Of a stretch of DNA of 64,000 nt, positions 27,547 to 36,903 are shown in pieces. Under the pieces are notes generated by a model. The model searched no databases. It had not been told where the DNA came from and worked only from the letters and a program-made list of their open reading frames with translations. Location of the stretch: NCBI GenBank assembly GCA_965262305.1, contig CBDHEY010000002.1, positions 1,116,001 to 1,180,000 of the forward strand, in the 5' to 3' direction. Source of the DNA: CBDHEY01 sp965262305 (lineage in GTDB: Bacteria; Pseudomonadota; Gammaproteobacteria; Pseudomonadales; Cellvibrionaceae). A program made the translations under genes and the position numbers. The first letter of the stretch is position 1. Every line of letters begins with the position of its first letter.

Positions 27547-28032
27547 TTATGTGTCACTACGATCATTCATATAACTATCGTAATCGGGTATCTCTCTCTC
27601 ATATTCATTATTAATAAGCATTGAGGAAATAATAAAATCAGCTGAAGCCGGGTTACAGGCCACGGGAATATTCCAGGCCGCAGCTATGCGCAGTAGCGCT
27701 TTTACATCGGGGTCATGGGGCATGGGTTCAAATGGATCCCAAAAGAAAATAAGGACATCAATCTCTCCTTCGCAAATCTTCGCTCCAATTTGCTGGTCTC
27801 CGCCGAGTGGGCCGCTAACGAACTTGTAAACTGGCTCTTCGAGAGTTTCCTCCAGTTTATACCCAGTTGTGCCTGTAGCATGAAGAGTATGACGCGTAAG
27901 AACAGGCTTATTCTTTAATGCCCAAGCGCAAAGGGTTTCTTTCATATTATCGTGAGCGACTAACGCAATCTTTTTTAGCTTTCCTGTTGTTGCTAGTTTT
28001 TTATCCACACTACCTCCAAAACTATTTTCCAA
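27547..28032 (-). CDS. mgsA: Methylglyoxal synthase
   Basis: MgsA converts dihydroxyacetone phosphate to methylglyoxal, a bypass that relieves sugar-phosphate stress. Family motifs in the 161-residue protein are IALVAHDNMKETL, HATGTTG, the catalytic GGDQQIGAKI and FFWDPFEPMPHDPDVKALLRIA, and NIPVACNPASADF. The N-terminus is about ten residues longer than in E. coli, so the true start could be slightly downstream. The gene sits alone between two tRNAs on the opposite strand. Confidence 0.95.
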   Translation of the reverse strand: MENSFGGSVDKKLATTGKLKKIALVAHDNMKETLCAWALKNKPVLTRHTLHATGTTGYKLEETLEEPVYKFVSGPLGGDQQIGAKICEGEIDVLIFFWDPFEPMPHDPDVKALLRIAAAWNIPVACNPASADFIISSMLINNEYEREIPDYDSYMNDRSDT

Positions 28033-28121
28033 ATATTTAAGGCTACTTATACGTTATTTAGGATAAACTAGCCAGAATCTATATCAGGATTCAGCCAATA
28101 CTAAAATGTTCCAATATCTGC

Positions 28122-28150
28122 TTGACTAAGCTAGGGCAAATTACTAACAT
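28122..28150 (+). promoter_or_regulatory. Predicted promoter of tRNA-Arg
   Basis: TTGACT (5/6) at 28122-28127, a 17-base spacer and TAACAT (4/6) at 28145-28150 are followed by the GC-rich ACGCGCCC discriminator, 36 bp before the tRNA. Confidence 0.5.
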
Positions 28151-28186
28151 ACGCGCCCTCTTCAAGTACCAAGTTTAGACTTTTTT

Positions 28187-28263
28187 GCACTCGTAGCTCA
28201 GCTGGATAGAGTACTCGGCTACGAACCGAGCGGTCGAAGGTTCGAATCCTTCCGAGTGCGCCA
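28187..28263 (+). tRNA. tRNA-Arg (anticodon ACG)
   Basis: A 77-base tRNA with acceptor stem GCACTCG/CGAGTGC, D-arm AGCTCAGCTGGATAGAG, anticodon stem CTCGG/CCGAG and loop CTACGAA (anticodon ACG at 28221-28223, presumably edited to ICG), T-loop GGTTCGAATCC and encoded CCA. A terminator hairpin follows at once. Confidence 0.97.
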
Positions 28264-28268
28264 TATTG

Positions 28269-28294
28269 AAAAACTCGCGAAAGCGGGTTTTTTT
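28269..28294 (+). terminator. Rho-independent terminator after tRNA-Arg
   Basis: ACTCGC pairs with GCGGGT (one G-T pair) around a GAAA tetraloop, flanked by A-rich and T-rich arms with seven T after the stem. It lies five bases after the tRNA CCA end. Confidence 0.88.
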
Positions 28295-28453
28295 ATGCGC
28301 GTTATTTAAACTATTTTGTGCTTTTAACATCTTGAGTACTAGAACATTTATAGGCTCTCAACAAACCAGTCTTCGGGGCAAAATTAATAAATATTTAATA
28401 AAAATCTAGATGTTGATGAATGATTAAACTTCATGGATCAGATTCACTATTTA

Positions 28454-30307
28454 CTAATTAGGTTTTTCCCCTTCGCGCTTTTTGTGAATTAGTAGTTCTC
28501 TGAATTGGTTGAATGGCATAGGGTTATAAAAATGAAACCCTTGATAAGTGTCACAACCTAGTTTTTGAATACAGGCCAACTCTTCTTTGTTTTCAATACC
28601 TTCTGCAATTGTTTTCATTGCAAGATTATCACTAAGGTTAATAATCATTTCGGCTATTGAGTGAATATCTGGGTCATTCTGGATATTATTGACGAACGAT
28701 CTGTCGATTTTTATGGCGTAAGCTGGTAGGCGTTTTAGGTAGGAAAGTGACGAGTATCCGGTGCCAAAGTCGTCAATTGAACACTTAATCCCGATGTTGT
28801 TTAACTTCGAAATAATATGCCTAACATTTTCCACGTTTTGGATGAACACATTTTCCGTCAATTCGATTCCTAATCTTTGAGGCGTGACCTTGGTTTTCTG
28901 TAATATGACTTCGATATAGCTAACCAGATCTGTTGTATTTAGCTGATTCCCGCTCACGTTAATTGAAACCCTTTCAAAGGAATCAGGTAAACCTTGATCT
29001 TCGAGCTGTTTTATATGAATGCATGCTGTTTCAATAACAAATTCACCAATTTGGTTAATAAGATTTGTCTCTTCAGCTATGGGTACATAAATTGATGGTG
29101 AATCTTCACCATGAATTGGGTGATCCCAGCGTAGCAATGCTTCAGCACCAATTATTTCGTAATTGTGATTTACTTGCGGTTGGTAGTGCAGTGTAAACTC
29201 TTTCTTTCGAACGGATTTTTTTAACTCGTCAATGTAAGAAAGTTTACTATTTAAATTAATTGCCATTTGTTCAGAAAAACGCATGTAATTTTTATTTTTA
29301 CATTCTTTAGCTTCATACATTGCCATGTCTGCATTTCTCAAAATGTCGATATCAATATTGTCACCTGAAGGGAAAATATCGTATCCAATGCAGCTTTCAA
29401 TAGAGAAGTTAGTTTTTGAAAGCGTGATAGGTTTTCTTAAAGCAGTATTAATTTCTCTAATAAACTCAATGGTTTTTTGTTCGGCTAATTCCACTGATAC
29501 TCCCAAATTGGGTAGAAGTATGACAAATTCATCTCCACCAAATCTAGCGATTGTTTCATTGTTCTTTTTTAACGTACTTAATCGCATCCCGACAAGTTTA
29601 AGTAGCTGATCTCCGACTTCATGTCCCATAATATCGTTCACGGATTTGAAATCATCTAAATCAATAAAAATAAGTGCACCATAAGTATTATCTTTTTTAC
29701 AATTTAGGAGAGAATCACTGAGTTCATAAGAAAGCTTTCTTCTATTTTGCAACTGTGTAAGTTCATCGTGATGCGCTTGGTGGGTAATAATATCTTCAGC
29801 TAGTTCACGTGCACGTATTTCTTTTTTTAATTCAGCATGAGCAATACATGAAAGACAACTTGTTGCTAATTTTTCGATGATTAACTGTAGTGATTGTAAA
29901 ACGAGATCGGAAAGTCGGATTTTACTTTCCAAAATAAGTACACCTTGATCAGGTATTGGCGTTGAGTAAAAATAATATTTATCAAAGGTGTCAGCTTTGA
30001 ATCCAACATAATCTTTTTTTACTGCAGAAGCAATTTCTGACAATGCTGAATTCGATTTCCATTTTATTCCTTTTCGCTGCTCTGGGATGCTGACGTAGTG
30101 TTTTAGCTCTGGTGTGTCAGATGCATTTTTTAATCTAGTGGGATGGTTTGTTTTTCCGTGAAATAAGTATATATGTGCGCCTGATAAGTTCAGTCGTAAA
30201 ATACAAACGCGCATAAAATGCCGTAGCATATCTTCAAGATCCAATTTATCGCCGATGGCCATTGCGAGTTCATGCTGTATTGCCACGATTTGGAGAGCTT
30301 GCTTCAT
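28454..30307 (-). CDS. GGDEF-EAL c-di-GMP protein with N-terminal GAF-like region
   Basis: This 617-residue cytoplasmic protein has an N-terminal sensor region (about 1-160, GAF-like by helix pattern only), a GGDEF domain (about 180-345) and an EAL domain (about 355-612). The GGDEF motif ARFGGDEF is intact, but the upstream inhibitory RxxD site reads KNNE, so feedback inhibition is probably lost. The EAL side keeps EALLRW, ELTEN, DDFGTGYSS, KIDRSF and EGIEN, so phosphodiesterase activity is expected. Which activity dominates cannot be told. It starts three bases after the FIST gene ends, so the two are almost certainly co-translated. Confidence 0.92.
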   Translation of the reverse strand: MKQALQIVAIQHELAMAIGDKLDLEDMLRHFMRVCILRLNLSGAHIYLFHGKTNHPTRLKNASDTPELKHYVSIPEQRKGIKWKSNSALSEIASAVKKDYVGFKADTFDKYYFYSTPIPDQGVLILESKIRLSDLVLQSLQLIIEKLATSCLSCIAHAELKKEIRARELAEDIITHQAHHDELTQLQNRRKLSYELSDSLLNCKKDNTYGALIFIDLDDFKSVNDIMGHEVGDQLLKLVGMRLSTLKKNNETIARFGGDEFVILLPNLGVSVELAEQKTIEFIREINTALRKPITLSKTNFSIESCIGYDIFPSGDNIDIDILRNADMAMYEAKECKNKNYMRFSEQMAINLNSKLSYIDELKKSVRKKEFTLHYQPQVNHNYEIIGAEALLRWDHPIHGEDSPSIYVPIAEETNLINQIGEFVIETACIHIKQLEDQGLPDSFERVSINVSGNQLNTTDLVSYIEVILQKTKVTPQRLGIELTENVFIQNVENVRHIISKLNNIGIKCSIDDFGTGYSSLSYLKRLPAYAIKIDRSFVNNIQNDPDIHSIAEMIINLSDNLAMKTIAEGIENKEELACIQKLGCDTYQGFHFYNPMPFNQFRELLIHKKREGEKPN

Positions 30308-30310
30308 AAG

Positions 30311-31432
30311 TTAAAACTTACCTATTACTACAGATTTGTTTAGCCAAACAAAACCACCACTCTCATTATTTGATATTTCACCTAAAGATAGAACACCGAA
30401 TAAATTTTGATTTTCTTCCCTAAACGCGTTTAACGCTGATACTTCCTTATAAAAACCAGTTCCGTGGTAATGCATACGAGTCAAACAATGAAAAACAAGT
30501 TGGTGAGAGGTGTTTGGGCTATTTTCCAAGCATTTTTTTGCTGCTTGCTTAGTGGAGTTTATGAGCTCTTCGGGAATACCTTCTAATATATGAATCATGG
30601 CGTTTTGGTAAACTTCCCCAACACAGGTAATGACATTGCCATCAAAACAGATTGGATCACGCACAATAATTTCTTCATGCAAGTTATACATGCCAATTGG
30701 ATAAAGGGATGCAATTTCATAAAAATTATCTTTATTTATCTTTTGACCGCTTTTTTCTTCCACCACTCGTTTGTAGAAATCAAAAGCGGGCTCATAGTTT
30801 ATACTGTGAATGTTCTGCCCTTTGGCCGTTGTAGTGAGAAAAGGCCCGTCAAGAATATTCCAACCATGGCCTACGGCTTGTTTATATTCAAATGGTAGTC
30901 CTATCAGCAGTGCTGCACCACTCATTACACCGAAGTTAGAAAAAATACTAGGATCTTCGCGCAAATCATGATGTCCAGTACCTCCGCCAATAGCGTTAAT
31001 ATCTGATCCAACGTATTCGTATAACCTATGAATGAATTTTTCGGTCGACTTAGATAGACCATCAACTAAAACGATAAGATTCTCTTGATTTTCTAGCGGC
31101 TTACTAGACTCTGTAAGAAATCGTTCAGGTAAAATTTTTTCAATACTTAATTCTTTTTGAATATAGATATCAACTTCGAACGAAAAATTGATAACTATTA
31201 CACCCTGTTCCAATACCTCATTATTCAGTATTAGCCCGGGGAATATAGCTCCAAATATTTGGGTTTTGCTTGTGGTAACAAATCGACTAAGGCTATCTGG
31301 GTCATAGTGGTTTTTTGAACAAGCGAGCACCATTAAGGCCCCGCGAGTATTGGAAAAATTATCATTAATGCCCGAAATTAAATCTTCTAGTTTCGGGCTA
31401 GTTGTGCTCCATATTGTTAATTTAGCCTTCAT
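30311..31432 (-). CDS. FIST-domain sensor protein, possibly NosP-type nitric oxide sensor
   Basis: The 373-residue protein is all FIST domain: an N-terminal half with RGALMVLACSKNHYD and an interior SKTQIFGAIFPG, and a C-terminal half with VGHGWNILDGPFL and later LVFHCLTR. Stand-alone FIST proteins encoded next to GGDEF-EAL or histidine kinase genes include NosP, a haem protein that senses NO; the gene pair here fits that pattern. Haem binding itself cannot be read from sequence with certainty. I chose ATG 31432; a TTG at 31471 would overlap the SDR gene end and has a badly spaced GAGG. Ends three bases before the GGDEF-EAL start. Confidence 0.85.
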   Translation of the reverse strand: MKAKLTIWSTTSPKLEDLISGINDNFSNTRGALMVLACSKNHYDPDSLSRFVTTSKTQIFGAIFPGLILNNEVLEQGVIVINFSFEVDIYIQKELSIEKILPERFLTESSKPLENQENLIVLVDGLSKSTEKFIHRLYEYVGSDINAIGGGTGHHDLREDPSIFSNFGVMSGAALLIGLPFEYKQAVGHGWNILDGPFLTTTAKGQNIHSINYEPAFDFYKRVVEEKSGQKINKDNFYEIASLYPIGMYNLHEEIIVRDPICFDGNVITCVGEVYQNAMIHILEGIPEELINSTKQAAKKCLENSPNTSHQLVFHCLTRMHYHGTGFYKEVSALNAFREENQNLFGVLSLGEISNNESGGFVWLNKSVVIGKF

Positions 31433-31451
31433 TTGGTCTCGGTGTTGGAGT

Positions 31452-32171
31452 TTAATATTTGCTAAAATCAACCTCTAAGAGTTTCGGATTTTCGGTCCAC
31501 ATTTGGTGAACTTTTTTAGCGATTGAATCTGGAAAAATATCTTCTTCGTGACTATCGAGTTTCTCAACGATTTCTCTAGCGAGACTTTCAGGGCTTGCCA
31601 TTTCAATATCTAATCCCTCATTCATATCCGTATCAACGGGTCCTGGAAAAACACCCACTAGTTGAATATTTTTATCTTTTAACTCGGTCCGCAGCGCTTG
31701 CGTTGCTGAAAATAGCGCGGCTTTAGATACGCTATATCCGCCAATACTTGGCATTGCCGCAAAACCACAAATACTAATAATGTTAACAATTTTTCCACCC
31801 TTATTAGCTTCAATGGTGGGAAAAATGGCGCGTATCATCTTAAGGGTGCCAAGAAAATTGGTATTTAAGTCATCGGGAACTTTCGTAATATCAGAGTGTA
31901 ATAGGCTACCGACGGTGTTTATGCCTGCGTTATTAATTAAAATGTTAGCATCTTTGGTGATTTCTGCTGCGGCGTTAATTTGCTCGTCATCGGAAATATC
32001 AAGTGCAATAGGAGTAACCCTGTCATCTTTGATATTTTCAATGGAGTCGATATTTCTAGCGCAAGCGTAAATCTTCTTGGCACCTTTTGAAAGTAGCTCT
32101 GTTACCAGAGCCCTGCCAATTCCTCTGCTTGCACCAGTTATCATAACTGTAGCATTATTTACTTTTAACAT
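31452..32171 (-). CDS. Short-chain dehydrogenase/reductase
   Basis: A 239-residue classical SDR with the cofactor motif TGASRGIGRAL near residue 13, an acidic NNAG motif (ILINNAG), and the catalytic set S, Y, K seen as SICGFAAMPSIGGYSVSKAAL. Substrate is unknown. It is the first gene of the minus-strand SDR-FIST-GGDEF/EAL operon; the next gene begins within 20 bases of its stop. Whether it belongs functionally to the sensory pair, or is only co-transcribed, is open. Confidence 0.88.
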   Translation of the reverse strand: MLKVNNATVMITGASRGIGRALVTELLSKGAKKIYACARNIDSIENIKDDRVTPIALDISDDEQINAAAEITKDANILINNAGINTVGSLLHSDITKVPDDLNTNFLGTLKMIRAIFPTIEANKGGKIVNIISICGFAAMPSIGGYSVSKAALFSATQALRTELKDKNIQLVGVFPGPVDTDMNEGLDIEMASPESLAREIVEKLDSHEEDIFPDSIAKKVHQMWTENPKLLEVDFSKY

Positions 32172-32432
32172 TAGTTTTGCCTTTTTAATTGCCTGTGATG
32201 ATTAATTTTCGTTATTTTATTAATTATTACAAAATTGCTTATTTCGTTAAAGGCTCATAACTAATGCTTGGTTTTGGCATCAACTAGTTGGACAATGCTT
32301 ATCAAAAATAGAATTTAATCAAATTGAAGCAATAAATTTTCGATTAAGTTGTGCGTAGGATGCGCATTTTTACTAAAGTTATAGAATCAGCAACAAACAG
32401 CTTAGTAGGTTTTATTGCCCTCCACACCAGTG

Positions 32433-35400
32433 ATGACAGACAATAAAAAAACAATTGCCGTATTTATGCCATTTCTGGGGGGGTTCTATCTAGGAGAGGT
32501 TGCAGCTAGTATCCGCGCCAAAGCCGCTCAGCAAGGTTATAACCTCACTGTATTTATGACGGGTAGTTTTGGTTCCTACAACCTAGATGTAGGTTTTGAT
32601 AAAATCGATGCTGCTGTTGTTCTCCTTAACGCCATATCTGCAAAAGCGGCACAAAAGCTCATTTCACGCGGTATCCCCATTGTATCGACAGTAGAAGATT
32701 ATTTTCCTTTGGAAGTTGAAGCCATTGTAAGTGACCAGCGCGAAGGCATTCGAAAGGCGATGGAGCATCTACAAAATATTGGGCACGAAAAGGTCGGGTT
32801 TGCGGGAGATTTAAGTATTGTCGACATGAGGCTGCGATATGAAGCGCTTGTGCAGTGGTATCGAGACAGAGGGTTAGAATTTAATACAGATTATTTATTT
32901 GCAGTAGATGAATTTACTATTCCGGGTGGGCGTCAAGCTGGTCAAAAATACCTCGATAGGAACAGCGATTGTACAGCAATAATTTGTGCCTGTGACCTGA
33001 CAGCCATGGGACTTCTAGAACATACTAAAAAAGCAGGAATTAATGTTCCCAAAGATCTAGCGATTGTCGGTATAGACAATACAAGCATGGGACAGCATCG
33101 AATACCCAGCCTCACTAGCGTCGACCAGGGCTTAGATGAACTTGTTGACCAAATGTTTAATCGAATTTCAGCCAGATTATCCGGTGAGCCATTTTTAAAT
33201 GAAACGATAAAAATTGAACAGACTTTGTGCATTCGGCATTCTACTGATCTGTCCGCCAAATTTAGTATTACAAAAGCAGCTATGGGGAAAAGAAAAGCCA
33301 GGGATCAACTGATCAATGAAAATGAATCTGTAATGGCGCTCGCAAAATCAGGGTTTGACTCCATTCTAAATATGTCATGCTTATGGGGTCCTTTTTTAAA
33401 ATGGGGCTGCTTAGGGCATTGGCGAGATGGCAAACTCAATATCAGTCAATTAATTTCGAATGATTTATTGGATTCTGCTATTGGAAAGTATCTGAATTAT
33501 AAGGTTGAACCGCCATCATTTCCCCCTTCATATATTGAAGATTTACCTTTTCCCGAAACGTCCATGACTACTATGATTCCAATATCTGTTGAAGGTGAAG
33601 ACTGGGCGGTAGTGTCGATTGTTGAAGAACTGACACCCGAGTCGATAGAAAAAAATTACGCCTTGTTCAATAATTTTTTGGATGTCGTTTATTTCTTTAT
33701 GCAACGAGAAGCCTTAGTTGTATCTGTAAGAACTCGTGAAAAGAACGCCAAAGAGCTGGCGGAGCGCTTAGAGGCCGTTGCCAATACATCAAATGATGGG
33801 ATTTGGACTTGGGATCTAAATAGCAACAAAGTTGAATGGAATAATCGACTTTTGGAAATGTTAGGGTTTTCAGAAGAAAAGGATCGAGAAATCTACCGAA
33901 ACATGAGCTTTTTTGAGCGTATCCATACACAAGACCAGGCCTATATTCGCGGCCTATTGAAGTCTCATATTGAAGAGTCAGAACCCTTTAAGGCGAAGTT
34001 TCGGATTCAAACCCAAAGTGGTCAGTTCATATGGGTACTAGCAAGTGGAGAAGCTATCCGAGAACCAGATGGTTATGTAGGCCGATTTGTGGGTTCGATG
34101 ACCGACATTACCGAACAAAGGCTGTCTGAAAAGAAAATCAAGCGACTTGCATACAATGATAGCCTTACCGGATTACCAAATCGTATTTCTGTAACAGATG
34201 GTTTAGAAAAGCAAATTGCAGCCATGCCTGATCAACCGGTGGCGGTTATGCTGATTGATTTGAACCGATTTAAGCTGGTCAATGATAACTTTGGTCACCA
34301 AGTGGGCGACGATTTATTAATTTATGTTGCCAACAAAATGAAAAGCAGTTTACGCAGCACTGATACTGTAGGGCGTTTGGGGGGTGACGAATTCTTAATT
34401 TTGTCGCTTGTGCAAAATCATAAAGAAGCCATAGACTTATCGGAACGTCTGCTTAAAAAGCTTAATAGCGTTTATCGTTACAACAATAGAACAGAGCTTG
34501 CTATCAAGGGAAGTTTGGGTATTGCTATGTACCCAGACCATGCGACAAGTACTGAAGAGCTTATCAAGAAAGCCGATATTGCGATGTATAAAGCAAAGAG
34601 TTTAATGCTGGAGCACGCGGTATTGTATTCACCAGGAATGGATGTTGACCTGAAAGATTTTATGGCAATGGAAAGTCACCTGCGGCGTGCACTAGATAAC
34701 GATGAGATCTTTTTCGTTATGCAGCCACAGGTTGATACCTTGACCGAAAAAGTTGTGGGAGCTGAATTACTCTGTCGTTGGCAGTCAAAGGAATATGGAT
34801 TAGTTTCGCCTGGTACCTTTATTCCGCTCGCGGAACAAACCGGCATCATATCTCAGATAGGTGATTGGGTTTTAGATCAGGCCATCATAATACTGCAGAA
34901 ATGGAAATCGATTGGTCAAACAAGTATCAAATTATCTATCAATGTAAGTGCCAGTCAGCTATATGATCCAGAATTTGCCGATAAAATATGCAGAAAAGTG
35001 GAAAACGCCGATATTCCCCCCGATATGCTTACCTTGGAAATTACTGAATCAGCCGCTATTCATGATGTTGATGAATCTCGAAATCAACTAGAAAAAATAA
35101 CTCAAAAAGGGATCTTGGTGTCGTTGGATGATTTCGGTACCGGCTACTCTTCTCTCAGCTTATTAAATAGTCTTCCCCTCCATTGGGTAAAAATTGATAA
35201 ATCGTTTATTTTTAATTTAGGGCAAGCCGAAGACCGAGATAAAAGAGGGATGGTCAAGTCAATTACTGAAATGTGTCACTCTCTTGGTTATCGCGTTGTT
35301 GCAGAAGGCGTGGAGAATGATGCTCAACTGTGTCAGGTGAGGAATTTTGGTTGCGATCAAATCCAAGGTTTTATTTATGCTAGACCGATACCTCTCGAAG

Positions 35401-35435
35401 AGTTTGAAAGTAAATATTTAAATAACCAATCTTAA
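32433..35435 (+). CDS. Hybrid LacI-type ligand sensor / PAS / GGDEF / EAL protein
   Basis: A roughly 1000-residue protein with no signal peptide or membrane helix. Residues about 1-280 form a LacI/GalR-type periplasmic-binding-like domain (KKTIAVFMPFLGG, ICACDLTAMG, VGIDNTSMGQHRIPSLTSV) without its DNA-binding helix-turn-helix. A linker follows, then PAS with PAC (about 450-570), GGDEF (about 580-740) and EAL (about 755-995). GGDEF is intact with the inhibitory RxxD site (RSTD). The EAL motif reads ELL, with DDFGTGYSS and EGVEN kept. Probably couples a small intracellular ligand to c-di-GMP. The start is uncertain: ATG 32433 or TTG 32415, the latter closer to an AGGT. Confidence 0.9.
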   Translation: MTDNKKTIAVFMPFLGGFYLGEVAASIRAKAAQQGYNLTVFMTGSFGSYNLDVGFDKIDAAVVLLNAISAKAAQKLISRGIPIVSTVEDYFPLEVEAIVSDQREGIRKAMEHLQNIGHEKVGFAGDLSIVDMRLRYEALVQWYRDRGLEFNTDYLFAVDEFTIPGGRQAGQKYLDRNSDCTAIICACDLTAMGLLEHTKKAGINVPKDLAIVGIDNTSMGQHRIPSLTSVDQGLDELVDQMFNRISARLSGEPFLNETIKIEQTLCIRHSTDLSAKFSITKAAMGKRKARDQLINENESVMALAKSGFDSILNMSCLWGPFLKWGCLGHWRDGKLNISQLISNDLLDSAIGKYLNYKVEPPSFPPSYIEDLPFPETSMTTMIPISVEGEDWAVVSIVEELTPESIEKNYALFNNFLDVVYFFMQREALVVSVRTREKNAKELAERLEAVANTSNDGIWTWDLNSNKVEWNNRLLEMLGFSEEKDREIYRNMSFFERIHTQDQAYIRGLLKSHIEESEPFKAKFRIQTQSGQFIWVLASGEAIREPDGYVGRFVGSMTDITEQRLSEKKIKRLAYNDSLTGLPNRISVTDGLEKQIAAMPDQPVAVMLIDLNRFKLVNDNFGHQVGDDLLIYVANKMKSSLRSTDTVGRLGGDEFLILSLVQNHKEAIDLSERLLKKLNSVYRYNNRTELAIKGSLGIAMYPDHATSTEELIKKADIAMYKAKSLMLEHAVLYSPGMDVDLKDFMAMESHLRRALDNDEIFFVMQPQVDTLTEKVVGAELLCRWQSKEYGLVSPGTFIPLAEQTGIISQIGDWVLDQAIIILQKWKSIGQTSIKLSINVSASQLYDPEFADKICRKVENADIPPDMLTLEITESAAIHDVDESRNQLEKITQKGILVSLDDFGTGYSSLSLLNSLPLHWVKIDKSFIFNLGQAEDRDKRGMVKSITEMCHSLGYRVVAEGVENDAQLCQVRNFGCDQIQGFIYARPIPLEEFESKYLNNQS

Positions 35436-35640
35436 ACACTTCTTTTATTGATAATTATCCTTAATATCCTTGTAATTAACTCCACGATAGTGAATTTTAG
35501 AAAAGTCTGCACAAATTAATTGAAATTGTTTTGCTTAGTTGCAAGAGCATATTAGAAGTTCTCAAAATAGTTCGCTTGAATCAGAAGGTGCTGCCCCGAT
35601 ATCTATAAAACTCACCTATGTTATTGACGGAGTCCCTTCT

Positions 35641-36717
35641 ATGAGTCTTTTTGCGCCTTTTACGTCCAAGCATCTTTCATTGAAAAATCGAATAGTGATG
35701 TCTCCAATGACTCGTCAAAGAGCGGCTGCGAGTGGTATTCCAACATCTCATATGGCGACTTATTATGGACAGAGAGCATCTGCCGGGCTGATAATCACCG
35801 AAGCGACACCTGTATCGCCGACGGGAATAGGGTATCCAAATATTCCAGGTATCTATACAGAGGATCAGATTGAAGGATGGAAAACGGTGACAAAGAGCGT
35901 TCATGAAAAAGAAGGAAAAATTTTTTTGCAGTTATGGCATGTAGGCCGTATATCTCACCCTGTTTACCAGCCTAATGGGCAAGCGCCCATTGCTCCTTCA
36001 GCCATTCAACCTAGTTCAGATCTGACGTGTTATCTACCTGATGGAAAGGATATTTATCCGAAACCTCGCGCAATGGATAAGTCAGATATTGATAGGCTTG
36101 TGGCAGAATATGCCCAAGGTGCGATCAATGCAATTGATGCGGATTTCGATGGCGTCGAATTGCACTGTGCAAATGGTTACTTGATAGATCAATTTTTACG
36201 TGACGGAACAAATCGACGTACAGACGATTACGGGGGGTCTATTGAAAATCGATTGAGATTTATGAGAGAGAGCTTAGCAGCAATTATAAACGTAGTTGGA
36301 AATAAAAAAGTTGGCGTAAGAATATCGCCAATAAATTCTTATAATGATATCCAGGATTCAAATCCCACCGATTTGTTTAATCAGGTTGTTGATATGTTAA
36401 ACGAATACGATATTGCTTTCTTAGACGTTGCCGAGAGTGATTTTGCTCAGAGCGAATTGACTCCCGAATTTGATTATATAGCATTGAGAGCGCGCTATGG
36501 TGGAGTCTATATCGCCAATGGCGGTTATTCGAAAACGAGTGGTGACGAATCAATCAGACAAGATCAAGCAGATTTAATTGCGTTCGGGACACCGTTCATC
36601 TCTAATCCGGATTTAGTCGCAAGGTTTCTACATGATAAAACGCTAGCAGAAGTGGATTTTTCTACCTGTTACAGTGGTGGTGAAAAAGGGTACATTGATT
36701 ATCCGAACGCAGATTAA
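35641..36717 (+). CDS. Old-yellow-enzyme family ene reductase (NemA-like)
   Basis: A 358-residue FMN-dependent reductase of alkenes or nitro compounds. Family signatures are FAPFTSKHLSLKNRIVMSPMTR, the active-site region QLWHVGRISHP, ELHCANGYLIDQFLRDGTNRR and DDYGGSIENRLRF, ending in NPDLVARF. I chose ATG 35641, which has GGAG eight bases upstream and gives the normal length. The open frame continues 34 codons further up without homology. It stands alone on the plus strand; detoxification of electrophiles is the usual role. Confidence 0.92.
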   Translation: MSLFAPFTSKHLSLKNRIVMSPMTRQRAAASGIPTSHMATYYGQRASAGLIITEATPVSPTGIGYPNIPGIYTEDQIEGWKTVTKSVHEKEGKIFLQLWHVGRISHPVYQPNGQAPIAPSAIQPSSDLTCYLPDGKDIYPKPRAMDKSDIDRLVAEYAQGAINAIDADFDGVELHCANGYLIDQFLRDGTNRRTDDYGGSIENRLRFMRESLAAIINVVGNKKVGVRISPINSYNDIQDSNPTDLFNQVVDMLNEYDIAFLDVAESDFAQSELTPEFDYIALRARYGGVYIANGGYSKTSGDESIRQDQADLIAFGTPFISNPDLVARFLHDKTLAEVDFSTCYSGGEKGYIDYPNAD

Positions 36718-36903
36718 AACTTAGCACTAATACCTTGATAAGTATTATTAATGAAAACTACATAAAGAGAATGAAATGGATCAGGTATTTTATTAAAAAA
36801 CAAATATAGACAGATAACAAATTTTGACCTTCTATGTTACCTTGTTGCGAAAATCAACTACCCATAATTCACTTTTATTGCGCTTAAAATAAGTCTTAAT
36901 CTA

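Noticed and set aside
35539..35640. A 34-codon N-terminal extension of the OYE-family reductase
   Set aside because: No similarity to the family; GGAG is correctly spaced before ATG 35641.
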